Source: Siphonodentalium dalli (lineage: Eukaryota > Mollusca > Scaphopoda > Gadilida > Siphonodentaliidae). From it: a DNA stretch of 64,000 nt. The notes beneath the pieces were generated by a model, which searched no databases, was not told the origin of the DNA, and was given only the letters and a program-made list of their open reading frames with translations. The stretch's first letter is position 1, and each line of letters starts with the position of its first letter. Positions 34,930 through 47,059 of this stretch are shown piece after piece. The stretch lies in contig CP136066.1 in the NCBI GenBank assembly GCA_032622095.1, positions 49,448,911-49,512,910 of the forward strand, written 5' to 3'. A program made the position numbers and the translations under genes.

Positions 34930-35440
34930 GTACATCATGTATTTACAGCATCGCATGGCGTTGAATCTTGTCCAAGCAGTGGTATTGAAATCCATGGGAT
35001 TTCAGATCCCTGGGCCAGTCAGATTTGACTGCTCGACCTATGGGGGAGGGGTCTGCTGGATATTTTTTCGGAACACCTAGTATTCGAGCGATTCGCTAAC
35101 CTAGAGTCTGATGACGCAATCAAATGGCTCAAAATTGATTCCAACACCGCCGATTATATCCTATGTGTGTCATACCACTCTTATCAATTTTGTAATAGGA
35201 AATATTGGGAATTATTCGATCTATCAGGTTCGACATGAACTTGCAAAGATCGTCACCGGGGGCCTTATTTCAAATGCTTCGGAACCCTCATCCGGTAACA
35301 TCGAAAATCATTTATGCGTATAGTCTAACCAATATAATAAACTCACCAACCAGGGTTTCTGCAACTCATCTCTCCTGGGACATACTGTAATCAATGACTC
35401 AAACCCTCGGCTTTCGATATCACTGCTTGGAAAAGATTCA
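34930..35440 (+). repeat. Duplicated segment, copy 1, right part
   Basis: Matches 38330-38960 through GTCCAAGCAGT, GGGCCAGTCAG, TATTCGAGCGATT, TCTGATGACGCAATCAAATG and GTGTGTCATACCACTCTTAT. Small open frames here and in copy 2 do not agree with each other and are not called. Confidence 0.75.
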
Positions 35441-35460
35441 TCGATTTGCGTATCTGTAAA

Positions 35461-35715
35461 ACACAAGATACCAAAATCAGAAATATAATTGAATATGCTG
35501 TGCAGTTTGTTTCTAATGCTGCTGAGATTGATCTTGTTGCTACCATAAAATAATAAAAAAAAAATCTACTACCGTTGATTTTGAGATTGTTGATACCATA
35601 AGATAATATATGTTGTTTCTGATACTGCATGTATTGAGATTGTTACTACCATATAAGATAATAAGATTTTGTTTCTAATACTGCTGATATTGAGTTTGTT
35701 GATACCATAATATGC
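35461..35715 (-). repeat. Inverted ~54-bp repeat resembling the ancestor of the 9-bp minisatellite
   Basis: Read on the minus strand it has about four units of 52-56 bp headed GGTATCAACAA or GGTAGTAACAA and containing ATCAGCAGTATTAGAAAC. Its outer end (TTTCTGATTTTGGTA) matches, inverted, the sequence that follows the minisatellite at 34908-34935. So it is an inverted copy of the minisatellite's right edge, with longer, less homogenised units that already contain the 9-bp words. Confidence 0.75.
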
Positions 35716-35717
35716 AA

Positions 35718-35863
35718 GTTATTATCTAATGTTGTGTACAGTATGTGTTTTGCTTGTACGAGTCCAGGTTATGATGAAAAGTCATATTGGACAATATGAC
35801 TTTTCACCACAACCTGGAAGAGTACAAGAAAAACTCATACTGTACACAGCATTGTATAATGAC
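35718..35863. mobile_element. 146-bp fold-back with ~72-bp arms and 2-nt loop
   Basis: CCAGGTTATGATGAAAAGTC at 35764 leads to the centre (ATTG GA CAAT at 35786-35795) and back to CCTGG at 35817. Pairing continues outward through TGTACAGTATG to GTTATTATCTAATG against its partner ending at 35863. About ten mismatches in total. The centre contains AAAAGTCATATTGGAC, also found near 14.7 and 36.7 kb. Confidence 0.85.
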
Positions 35864-35984
35864 ATTTTTATTATCCATCTATATGTTTATTCGAATTTTG
35901 GGAATAAACTTTTGTGGTTATTATTGGTATTTGTCAGCACTTAATTCTCTATAAAGGCCTGTATTTTGATCATCAGAAGCATGA

Positions 35985-36745
35985 TTTGGAAAAGTAAACA
36001 CGGAAGTGAAAAGAAAACTCAACGCGGAAGTGAAACGTCTACTAAATCCATCAGTGTTGCGCGCGCATCACAATTTCACCGATTTAGTTCGCAATATAGT
36101 TAAGTATTCCCAATTCGACGTTACAATAAACAACTCGAAATATTGCAAATAAGCCGATCCATAGTCGTAAGTCAGCGTTTATTAAGGATTGCATGTTTAC
36201 AGAGAATATTGTGGGCACATACAGGTTATTGCACATATTGAGAAAACTGCGCAGTCGGCCAGGAAAAACCGCCTAGGTAAAAACCCCCTTTATTTTCTGG
36301 GGGAAAAACAAGGCGGAAACCTGTTTTCCGAAACCACATTCGTACGCAGCGATAATGTTCGGAAATTCATTCTCAATGACAATATATCAAAAACACAAAC
36401 AATGCTTTGATGTACTATAAGCTTGAATATTCTATTACGTGTTCACATATATAAAAATAAAAGTGACCTCCTGTCTCGACTGGTTAGGCTAGAATGAACT
36501 CTCACCAAACTATAATCCTCTGACAACAACTATCTAATAACAACTTCTCATTGGTCGACATGACAATGATCTCTCCACCCCCAATTTACGTTAACTCACG
36601 TACTGTGAATACAATTTTTTCGTGCTAATCCAAGTAAACGCTCGAAAAATATCATTCTTGACGTTACAGAGACCCGATAACAAAGTCATATTGCACACTT
36701 GTGAGTCCAATGTGGCATTCGGGAGTCCAATATGACTTTTTCCCG
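35985..36745 (-). repeat. Dispersed repeat, reverse-orientation relative of 14.65-14.84 kb
   Basis: CTCAACGCGGAAGTGAAACG near 36018 and CAATATGACTTTTTCCCGG near 36728 are reverse complements of words at 14.65-14.83 kb, in the matching reversed order. Here the two parts are ~600 bp apart rather than ~60, suggesting an insertion (36060-36660) or two separate fragments. Confidence 0.5.
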
Positions 36746-37539
36746 GATTATCACTTGGCGGCTTTACCTCAGACCAACTACTTATGGTTCTCAAAAGGGT
36801 CGTGCTTGTGAAATAGCCATACATCGGGGAAATAATCCGCTGTTCCAACTTCAGAAACTTGCGCAACATTTGGAATATGAAGAAGTTTAAAAAAAAACAG
36901 AACTATGAAGAAACTCTCCAGCAAAATGTAAGGTAACAACCATCGAAAAAATATTTCTGGCACATCATAAATAATATCATGAATACGACGTCTATTAATA
37001 CTATTATACCACTAATTATGGCTGAGGGACTGTTGATAACCTGGATAATTTATTTAATGGTTTAATTTCCAATTTTAAACTGGATGACTCACATTGAAAC
37101 CTACCAAACGTTGGAAGATGTCGCTTGTTTCGTTTACTGCTATCGGGAAGGCGACTGATTTACCTAATCCAATGAATGAATCTGGCCACAATAACATTTG
37201 TTTGAATGACAAAGGATCACATCCGGCCTAAACAGATAATTTTAAGTTAATCACTTAACAAAGTGGAAGCAAGCTAACATCATTCCGATTCACTCGTTGC
37301 GAACTGTAACATTTATCGTCCCGTATCTATGTTATATTGTTTGGCTAAACGTTTTGAAATAAAATTATTCTCAAGCGAATCTCTACCAATTTCAAAGCTA
37401 ATAGCTTAACTTGAATGTTTCAATAAAAAGCTGGTTTCACGTCTAGTTACTATACTATATACCAACTGAAATAGTGCTCGTGTTGGGTCTGGTAGTTTCT
37501 TTCACAACAGAAGTCAGTCATATATTTAATCGCCATAAA
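36746..37539. other. Non-genic stretch
   Basis: Nothing recognisable apart from the start of homology to 38960-39010 (AGTTTCTTTCACAACAGAAG at 37495), which belongs to the duplicated block. Confidence 0.4.
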
Positions 37540-38960
37540 TTCTAAACTTTTACTGATGTTATGATTGACAATTTCTTTCTTATTAATTCAATATATCAGT
37601 TTTCACCCACAAATATGGGTGTGAATTATTTACTATGATGGCACATACCCGTATTATAGATTAACACGGATAAAATAATATGACAGCCTTATATATTTTG
37701 AAGAATATGATCTCAACATCGGTTTGTATATTTTGCACAGAAATGTTATTTATGTATTTCCGCCGAAGGGTATCATTAGAAAATATAGTAATATATGTAC
37801 ATGTTTACACATAATTATCACAAGGAATCCAACTTTTTTCCGATATCAAATATAATTCAGCTGGAACTGCCTCTCAAAAGAAATAATGTTTTTACATTGT
37901 GTAACGTTAAAAATCGGAAACTCAATAGCTTTTGCTGAAAAAGATCTTCAACCAAAAAGCTACACGAATGGTTTATCTATACATAACATCTGATATAATT
38001 TGGTAAATATTGTTTGACAGTGGACACCTTATGACGTGCCTTGATTGTCTGTGTTTATGCTCTCGTGTCTTGTTGATAACTTTTCTTGCATAATATTTCG
38101 TGAGACATTTGAATAGCTGAGCCAATACCATGATGCAAATAGGGATTTTCCAGTATTCAAAATGGAATGGTGGTTAAAATTTCATTTCTCATACCTCGAT
38201 GTCAATCATAATAGTTATGGAATCTAATTTAATAAATTTAAAGCTATTTATGTTAATCGCAATCATTTGTATTAAAACATTGAGACTCACACAGGTCAAG
38301 TCGCACACATTGTGGTCAAAAAATATTTCGTTGGATCTTTTCCAAGCAGTTGTGTCGAAATCCGTGGGGTTTCAGACCCCCGGGCCAGTCAGGTATGACT
38401 GTTCGAGCTATGGTAGGGGTTAGCTGTGTATTTCGTCAGAACACTTAGTATTCGAGCGATTAGCTAGCCAAGAATCTGATGACGCAATCAAATGGCTCAA
38501 AAATTTAATCCAACAGCTCCGACTATATCGTATGTGTGTCATACCACTCTTATCAATTATGTAATCGGTAGGGGTTTGCTGTGTATTTTGTCAGAACACT
38601 TAGTATTCGAGCGATTAGCTAGCCAAGAATCTGATGACGCAATCAAATGGCTCAAAAATTTAATCCAACAGCTCCGACTATATCGTATGTGTGTCATACC
38701 ACTCTTATCAATTATGTAATTTGATTATCAGTTTCGAAACGAACTCTGCAAAGATCGTCACAGGGGGCCTTATTCCAAAAGCTTCGGAACCCTCATCCAG
38801 TAACATTTATCGAACATTATTTATGCTTATTATCTAACCAATATAATAAGCTCACCAATCAGGGTTACCGCGACTTCATCAGATCTCCTGGGACATGCTA
38901 TAAGCAATGATTCAAACCTCGGCTTCTGCTATCACTGCTTGGAAAAAGATTCATCGATAT
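37540..38960 (+). repeat. Duplicated segment, copy 2, without the minisatellite
   Basis: Homologous to 30070-30830 plus 34930-35440, about 7.5 kb away, and continuous. Where copy 1 has 4 kb of 9-bp repeats this copy has ~60 bp of unique sequence (about 38270-38330). It contains its own 155-bp tandem duplication: GGTAGGGGTT(A/T)GCTGTGTATTT starts at 38412 and 38567. Confidence 0.8.
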
Positions 38961-39594
38961 ACAGTTTCTTTCACAGCAGAATTTATATATTTAATCACCA
39001 TACGTTTATAAATTCTAAATGCATAACACACACAAGTTTGCCCTGAAATTAAATAATGGACGGAATTTAATAACCTAACCTGGATGTAATTTGTGGAACT
39101 TAATATGTCCATGTCTAATTTTTGTTAAAATTATGTTATTAACTGATGATTTGTGAGAAATTGGATAGCAATTTTCAGGTTGATTGAACTAAGGAATTAT
39201 TGAATATGTTGCATGTTGTACAATTTGTAAATATTTATCATTTAAATTATAAAAGTTACAAGGTAAATTACGTTAATATATATGGTATGATCTAAATTTC
39301 CCACATAATTTTCAAAGATACACTGATGAATATTATAACATTTGATAGATATTTTTCAGTTAGACAAGACCACTAATGTTTTACCTGGTCACTCTGCGAC
39401 CACATGGGACACGTATAACATGATGATACGACTGAGAATATAATTAGGCGAGAAATATTATTGACAGCGAGGAGTGTTCACGCACGCCTCACTGCATGCT
39501 TTGCTACTGCTATGATCGTATGATATTGCGAATGTGTAGCGTGATATTAGGTGTTATATAATTAGTGCCCAAATACAGTAAGCATGCAGTCTGT

Positions 39595-39894
39595 TCTACG
39601 GAAAACCAGCACATTATCTGCTTATAACAGAACTTCTTTTAGGTAGATAATCTGCTTAGACTCGCCTCATTTTGAGTAGATACTGTATCGACTCATATTG
39701 TAGCGATTCTAATCATATTATGCGCGAATAATGCCACAATACCTAGACTCTTTAGGTGTACGCTTTTTAACATGTGTTTTCACAGTGGTCCGCGCCATAA
39801 AACGAAATAACGGCGATGAGTCAATTAGCTGTTTATTTCAGAATAAAATAATCATATGATGTATCTATTTCACTTTATGTGCGTATTTGCGGCA
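39595..39894 (+). repeat. ~300-bp dispersed element (also 41755-42093; inverted 45005-45365)
   Basis: Begins CACATTATCTGCTTATAA and ends TTATGTGCGTATTTGC. The second copy at 41755-42093 is in the same orientation. A third at 45005-45365 is reverse complemented (CGCACATAATCGACC to AAGCAGGTAATGTGCTG). Each contains TAACATGTGTTTTCAC or its complement. Non-coding. Confidence 0.75.
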
Positions 39895-41425
39895 GAATTC
39901 TGGTCTCTGGTCTAGACCACCCAAATAATCACGGTGTTCCAAGTCAGGACTTGGTCTCGCGAAACAACCTGGTCCCAAGCCGGTGTCGGTGAATTATTGT
40001 ACAATCAACGACAATCAACGGCAATCTATGGACAAAAGCGTGCTGCGCGCTGCATCGATATTGTCGTGTTGGTGTTGCCAAACCTAAATCTCTGTATTGT
40101 ATAGCCGTACCTGTATTCCGTCGCCGGAAGGGTTGTGCGGATTTCTCACCCTCTATGCGGATGTCACGACGTTGTCAGTTTTACGGGTGGAGGAAAGTCT
40201 ACCGACCCAGGAAAGCAACCGACAATCTTGCCGAGATACACGAATCAGATTATCCTCACTTAGCGTGGATCGCGAATCCGCGCTTGTCGATATTCGAACC
40301 AGCTTAGTCAGCGCTAGACGGCATATGGCGGCATTATGCACTGAACATTCTGCCGACGGAAACACCGGGATCCTTTGGAGGGTTGTATCTGAGTCCCGAT
40401 CGCAGACATTTCCAATGCCATATAACTGTTTTCCAAATCATTCTTAAAGACAAATTATGACAAATAAACTAATTTGAAATGTCAAGGCTTAAGAAACTGG
40501 AGCAGGGTTCCCATTTAATTTAATTTTATTCAATTTATCGGACATGTCCTTATTTTGTACCACATAAAATCGTTTTGTCTTAATATAATTTTGATATTTT
40601 TTTCTGTTATATTATAAATCCATTCCAGCAATAATTTATTCCCAAATGATGAATTTTAGTGCTTTCAAAACTAGCTCCGACCTCAATTCATTTCAGAAAC
40701 ACGGTACTAAAGACACCCGCATCCAATACGAATTACCTTCCGATTGCAAAACTACTATCATTCCCTATTTATCCGTGTCGACCACACCCATCGATGACAT
40801 ATTGCGCGCAGAAATAATAGGGAAAATCATATTTAATCACCTAACGGTAGTATGCTTCAAAAAGAACAAATCTCCATTGTAACGCCAACTAAACGCACGC
40901 ATGATTTACAATCAAATTACCAATCTGTATCGTTACTGCGAAACCAGCATCTCGATCAGGTTCAAGTCTCGCTTTATACAATCAACACAGACCAGGGAGG
41001 GATACTAGGTCTCAGTTGTAGACTATTACCTATAACACATAATTATCGATTATATTAAATTGTGTCCTGTGCATATATAATTATAATCTATCATCTATTC
41101 GGCATACCGATATAACACAATTCCTATTTGGTTAACATAAAGATAAATGCTTCCAAAATATACTTATGTTTCTGTTACCAGAACTTGTATGTTACCACAT
41201 GGTTCGAACTATGAACAGACCGCCACAGGCTTGAATGACAATAAGAAGGCAAACCTTGGTTTATGTAAACCTGAATTTCAAAAGGACGAGAATACGGACC
41301 AGTCCGGACCAATAACCTCAGCTTAATCGTTCCGAAGCTAGGTATCACATCGCGATCACCGTGGTTTGAACCTGGTCTAGACTATAGTTTACGCGAAACC
41401 TGGTCCTGACCAGAGACCAGAATTC
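39895..41425 (+). mobile_element. TIR element, copy 1 (1.53 kb)
   Basis: Left end GAATTCTGGTCTCTGGTC (39895-39912) and right end GACCAGAGACCAGAATTC (41408-41425) are near-perfect inverted repeats. Interior shared with 42094-44092, including GACAATCTATGGACAAAAGC, GGTCCCATTTAATTTAATTT-like sequence and ACCACATGGTTCGAACTATG. The frame at 40097-40447 is not conserved in copy 2, so it is not called as a gene. Confidence 0.7.
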
Positions 41426-42093
41426 GGACGCTAGAATTCTTTGAAATAATAAAATTGTTAAATGTATAATACTACTACACAACTATTAGAAATGCATGAC
41501 TGTTAATGTTATTGCATTCATTGAAAAGTCCAGCAATGTGGAAATTGTCAGTGACATCGCCAAATCAACTTCTTCTGCACCATCAGAAGTCTCATCTTAT
41601 TCTCAATAACTCATATATCACAGAACCCATGCAGTATCCTATTTATCTATCTATTATCCAGCCCCGATATTCACGGACAATCCCGAGAAAAATTATATAT
41701 ACATTCTACAGGGCCCTACGTGACACATAGGGAGGACACCCGAAAAGCCCAGCTTGTTCTCCCGAAAATTCGAACATTATCTGCTTATAAAGAACTTGTT
41801 TTCGTTAGATAATCTGCTTAATGTGCTAAAAATGAGATTATTTTAGTTACATTATCGACTCATTATGAGGCAATTCTAAGCAGATGGTGTGCGGACAATA
41901 TCAAATAAGCCAACCCATGACTGTTCATGTGTACGCCGTTTAACATGTGTTTTCACGGTGGCACGCATCATATAATAAAATAACGACTATGACTCCATTA
42001 TCTGCTTATTTCATAATCAAATAATTATGTACCTATTTAACATTATAGGTCCATTATGTGCGTATTTGCACGATGTTGGAAACGCCATCGGTT

Positions 42094-44092
42094 GAATTCT
42101 GGTCTCAGGTCAAGACCACCCTAATAATCACGGTGTTCCATGTCAGAACTTGGTCTCGCGAAACCACCTGGTCGCAAGCTGGGATCGGCGCATTGTTGTA
42201 CGATCAACGACAATCAATGACAATCTATGGACAAAAGCGTGCTGAGCGCCTCGTCGAGATTGGTGTGTTGGTGTCTCCAAACCTGAGCACGTGAAAGCGG
42301 CTTATATCCGTGTTGTATAGTGGTATATGTATGCCGTCGCCGTTCGACAGGGGTCAGAGGGCAGGGGTGGTGCTGATTTCTCACCCCCCCCCTATGCGGA
42401 TGTCACGACGTTGTCAGTTTTACGGGTGGAGGAAAGTCTACGCAGAGAGTAAATTCACCGAGAAAAACTCCTCTGTGTGTAGAAATACCGACCCCGGAAA
42501 GGGACCGACAAACTTGCCCAGATACACGAATCAGATTATCCTCACATAGAGTTGATCGCGAATCCGCGCTTGTCGGCATCGAACCAGCTTCGTCAGCGCT
42601 AGATGGCAAATGGCGGCATAATGCCCCGAGCATTCTACCGACAGAACAATGCACCGGCGTCCTTTACAATCAATGTATAGTGTACAATATTGTTTATTCA
42701 GATCAAGAACCAACTATATATTGTCAAAATATTACACATTAAATACATTCATCTCTTGAAAACATTTCGAACCATTATTATATGGGATATCAGGTGGGAA
42801 TTTCCAACAACTGGAAATAGTGAAGTACTTGTTGGAAATTTCCAACAATTCATTGGGGTGAGGGGGTGACACGTGCAATGTAATTTCGCGGACTTGGGAA
42901 TTTGCAATAAGTTGAAAATTTAGAAAGATTCTAAATAACTATCGCCGTGATTGAAGTTATTGGAAATAATTTTCCAGAAAATATAATGGGGGGGGGGGGT
43001 GGTGGTGGTATCACACTCCCGATAGCAGATATTTCCATTGTCATGTAATTGTTTTCCAAATCCATGTTTAAAGATACATTATGTCAAATAAACCAATTTG
43101 AAATGTCAAGGCTTAAGAAACTGGACCAAATAAATCAATAATCAAGAGCAGGGGTCCCATGCATTTAATTTAATTTAATTCAATTTAATCGGACATTTCC
43201 TTACTTTGAATCACAATTTTTCGTTCTTGAGAGTTTTTGCTGTTATATTGTATATCCAGTCCAGCAATAATTTATTCTCAAATGATGAATTAGTACTATC
43301 AAAACTAGCTCCGACCTCAATTAATTTCAGAAACACTGAACGAAAGACACCCGCATCCAATACGGATTACGTTCCGATTGCAAAACTACTATCATTCCCT
43401 ATTATCCGTGTCAACCAAACCCATCGATAACATATTAGAAATAATAGCACGAAAATCTGAATTAATCCATCTAACGGTAATATGCTTTTCAAACACGACA
43501 AGTATGTTATAAATAAAACTCCACTGTAAAGCCAGATAAACGCAAGCATGATTTACAATCAAATTACCAATCTGTATCGTTACTGCGAAAACAGAAAAAG
43601 GTATTCTCGTCTCAGGTTCAAGTCTCGGTTTATACACAAATCTCAGACCGGGCGGGGGGGGGGGGGTACTAGGTCTTAGTTGTAGACTATTACCTATAAC
43701 ACACATTATTATCGATAATATTATATTTTGTCCAGCTCATATATAATTATAATCTTTCTTCTACACGGCATATCAATAAAACACAATTCCTATTTGGTTA
43801 ACATAAAGATAAATGCTTCCAACAAATACATATGTTTCTGTTACCAGAACTTGTACGTTACCACATGGTTCGAATTATGAACAGACCGACACAGGCTTGA
43901 ATGAGATTAAGAAGGCAAACCATGGTTTACGTAAACCTGCGTTTCAAAAAGACGAGAATACGGACCAGTGCTGACCAATAATCCAAGCCTACTCGTCTCG
44001 AAGCTGGGTAACACATGGCGATCACCGTGGTTTCGGTCTGGTCTAGACTATAGTTTACATGAAACCCTGGTCCAGACCAGGGACCAGAAGTC
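42094..44092 (+). mobile_element. TIR element, copy 2 (2.0 kb)
   Basis: Left end GAATTCTGGTCTCAGGTC at 42094 and right end GACCAGGGACCAGAAGTC at 44075-44092. Compared with copy 1 it has about 340 bp extra (42670-43015) and G-run expansions: about 13 G near 42989 and again near 43653, where copy 1 has only CAGGGAGGGATACTAGG. Confidence 0.7.
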
Positions 44093-44404
44093 GACCGCAT
44101 GTGCTCACTGTGTAGTTCTCCCTTTCTACCTGATAACATAGATCACCACACGATGTTTAAACCAAAGTATTTCAAATCGTATAGTACAAGGGTTTTATAT
44201 TCAAGTTAACCCAATATGGGATAATTGGACACCTACTGAAATAAGCTGGTTATTATTTAACTTTTCGATCACAACATGTATTGGATTGGCATTTCATTTC
44301 TGATTACGCAACAATCGGAGTTGTTGTGTATTTATTGGGTCGTTTCCCCTTTCTATCTTACATTAACGACATATATTAATAATTGTATTTGTCGACATAT
44401 CTAA

Positions 44405-44700
44405 CACCATCATATCTCTGACTCCTATGTATACTGGTGGTACATGTTTTTTTCAGTGTGAAACCACAAGCTCAGTTTGCCCACACCATCTGACCTCTAT
44501 GTGTACTGGTCGCAAATGTTTTTTTCAGTGTTAAACCGCGAGCTCAGTGCGCAAAGAATCTTACAGACTGATGGTTTTGATCGCATGTCGCAAGGAAAAC
44601 AATAGATGGTTAATTAAAACGCTAAAACAGTAATTATATTATGAATCATCGTAAGTTAAAAATAATGTTCAAGCTCACTTTGCCCAGACCCTCTGATCAC
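44405..44700 (+). repeat. Short tandem duplication, ~77-bp period
   Basis: CACCATC(A/T)... TACTGGT... ATGTTTTTTTCAGTGT occurs at 44405 and 44483, with a third partial copy (AGCTCACTTTGCCCAGACC) near 44670. Confidence 0.6.
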
Positions 44701-46227
44701 TATGTATGGTGGTTAATGTTCTAAGCTTATTCTTTCTCTCTCATTAATATATTTGAACCATGATGTAGTTGGTGATAACGCCTCACATAATCTCCCCAAA
44801 TAAGCTCGACTATCTCTAACTGGATTCTGGCTTGTTTCGTTGTTTCTGGTAATACATTTTCGACTGTATCTGGAATGGGGTCCACTTAACGAAGACAACA
44901 ATCTCTCAAGTAAGTAAGAACAATTTATTGGAACATTTGCAATCAAACAAATCACTGACTACGTTGAAAGTCTATTGCCCAATACATTTGGTGCAACATA
45001 TCCTCTCAAACATACGCACATAATCGACCTAAAATATGCAATAGGTACATACTGTGATTATTTGATTCTGAATAAGCAGATAATGAACTCTTAACCGTTA
45101 TTTCGTTTTGTGGCGCGGGCCACACTGGAAACACATTTTAAAGAGCTTACACCTGAAAAGTCCTGAGCTAAAATGTGTCATTGTGCTTACACAATATGCT
45201 TATAATCGCCTCATTATGAGTCGATAATGTGACTAAAATGTTCTCAATTTCATCACATTATCAACTCAAAATGAGGCGATTCGAAACAGATTTATCGACT
45301 TAAAACAAGTTTCATTATAAGCAGGTAATGTGCTGATTTTTAGGAGAACAGGATCATTGGTGAATTAACTAAGTACTCCATAAAGGATTCCAGTTGTCGA
45401 ATGGCACATTGCTTGCGTGTTAACATATGACGGCGCATTCCGCAAGCTGGACAGAAACCCGTCCTTCAATATCGACTATGCGTCTGGTAATCTGTAAATC
45501 AAAAATTAAATGAAGAGTTTGTGAATAGTCCGTAGCCAAGACAGCACGAATGTGTGTTCGAAAAGTGGTTCCGATGTGCACATACGTAAATGTACAAACT
45601 TTCCCTAACTTAGTCTTGGCACCTCAGTCATTATGTCATATCAGACCATGTGTCGTTTAAATTCTAATATCATGAACTCAACAGTAACTTTGCGACCTTT
45701 GGATGACTCGTTGGCGTCATCTGTACCAGCGGAGCAAAATTCCTGTAGTACTCCAAGTGCAATGAACTGTGCTTTAATGCTATGTTATTAATAGTCTCAG
45801 TCATTCAACTTGTATTTACCGCGTTTGACGGGGAGGGGCGCTGTTAAATAATCGGAGGAATCTCAATACAACCATGAACCATGATGGTTAATATGCTTAG
45901 GAACACTTCGAAACATCAAAAGCCACAATCTTAGTATCATGGACACAAGGAAGTTGATTACATTACATTGTCGACTCCGATATAACTGCAGCGATCTGAA
46001 CTTATATTGCACTTCGCTCATGTTGCTAGTATGAATATTCCTGTATTGTATAACGGTATAAAATTAGACCAGTCAAATATTGTCGTCTTTTGTAACAAAC
46101 CCTGCTCTCTGCAATCCCAAGATCGGTCCATCCTTATGTACGTATCTGGCCGTTTCCTGAACTTATTTCTATAATTATCCACTCACTTGTATCCGCATCC
46201 ACCTAGTCACAAACTACACTAAAATCG

Positions 46228-46293
46228 CTAGTCACCATGATATATATACAGTTAACCCATCTAGTCACCATGATATATATACAGTTAACCCAT
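46228..46293 (+). repeat. Exact 33-bp tandem duplication
   Basis: CTAGTCACCATGATATATAT and 13 more bases repeat head to tail at 46228 and 46261 without mismatch. Confidence 0.9.
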
Positions 46294-46329
46294 CTTGAAA
46301 CCAGGAATCTATGTGAGATTTATTCCGAG

Positions 46330-47059
46330 CCAGGGGAGAGGATCTTCTACTAGGTGCCATACATAGAGGATATGAAATGAGTGTTTCTCTCATATGATAT
46401 TTATGAAACGAGTCTAAGAACTTTCAGTTTTCTCGAGCCTCCGGCGAGAGAAAACTGAAAATTCGTGACGAGTTTCATCAATATCATATGAGAGAAACAC
46501 GAATTACATATTATATTTATCATATGACACCTATAAATTGAGTATGATGTCCAAAACGCACACAAATAACTAAATAGCTATATGACATCGGCAGCAAAAT
46601 GTTAATGTGACGTCACTTCATTGCACCGGAAGCCCAATTACACCTGGTGAACTAGCAGAAATAATATTCACGCGAAGATATAGTGCGCTATTCTGTTCTC
46701 AGTTTGTGACATTATATCGTATATTTATTAGATAAATACGAATTACATATTCTATTTATCGTATAACAATGTCCAAAACTATATATTTCAAGATTATAAT
46801 TGCGAGAATTTCGGCATCGCTTTGATTGACGCGCACGAATTTGACCTGCATTTAGTTAGAGACACGGCTCAGCCTCGGCTGCCATTCAGCCAATCAGAAC
46901 ACACTTTTTGTCAACAAACCAATCAAATTATCGGAAGGTGATATGAACTAGTAGTTCATATGAAATTGATTTATGACATACTTTCCAAAGTAAATAATGA
47001 TTGAGTCATATGATAAATTGTATTCCAGGGGAGAGGATCTTCTACTAGGTGCCATACAT
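46330..47059 (+). mobile_element. Segment bounded by 35-bp exact direct repeats
   Basis: CCAGGGGAGAGGATCTTCTA plus 15 bases occurs identically at 46330-46364 and 47025-47059. Between them lie a 58-bp-arm hairpin (46381-46500), two copies of ACGAATTACATATT 238 bp apart (46499, 46737) and a palindrome TGAACTAGTAGTTCA (46942). The repeats are too long for a usual target-site duplication; recombination or an element with terminal direct repeats fits better. Confidence 0.55.
46381..46500. repeat. Hairpin, ~58-bp arms
   Basis: GTGTTTCTCTCATATGATAT at 46381 pairs with its reverse complement ending at 46500. The inner pairing CTTTCAGTTTTCTC / GAGAGAAAACTGAAA surrounds a short GC-rich loop. Confidence 0.8.

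Noticed and set aside
30750..35028. ORFs of 581 to 1416 codons on both strands
   Set aside because: They are products of a 9-bp repeat that lacks stop words in several frames at once. No unique domain, start context or splice structure.
40097..40447. 116-codon frame in TIR element copy 1
   Set aside because: Broken and dissimilar in copy 2 (42310-42550).
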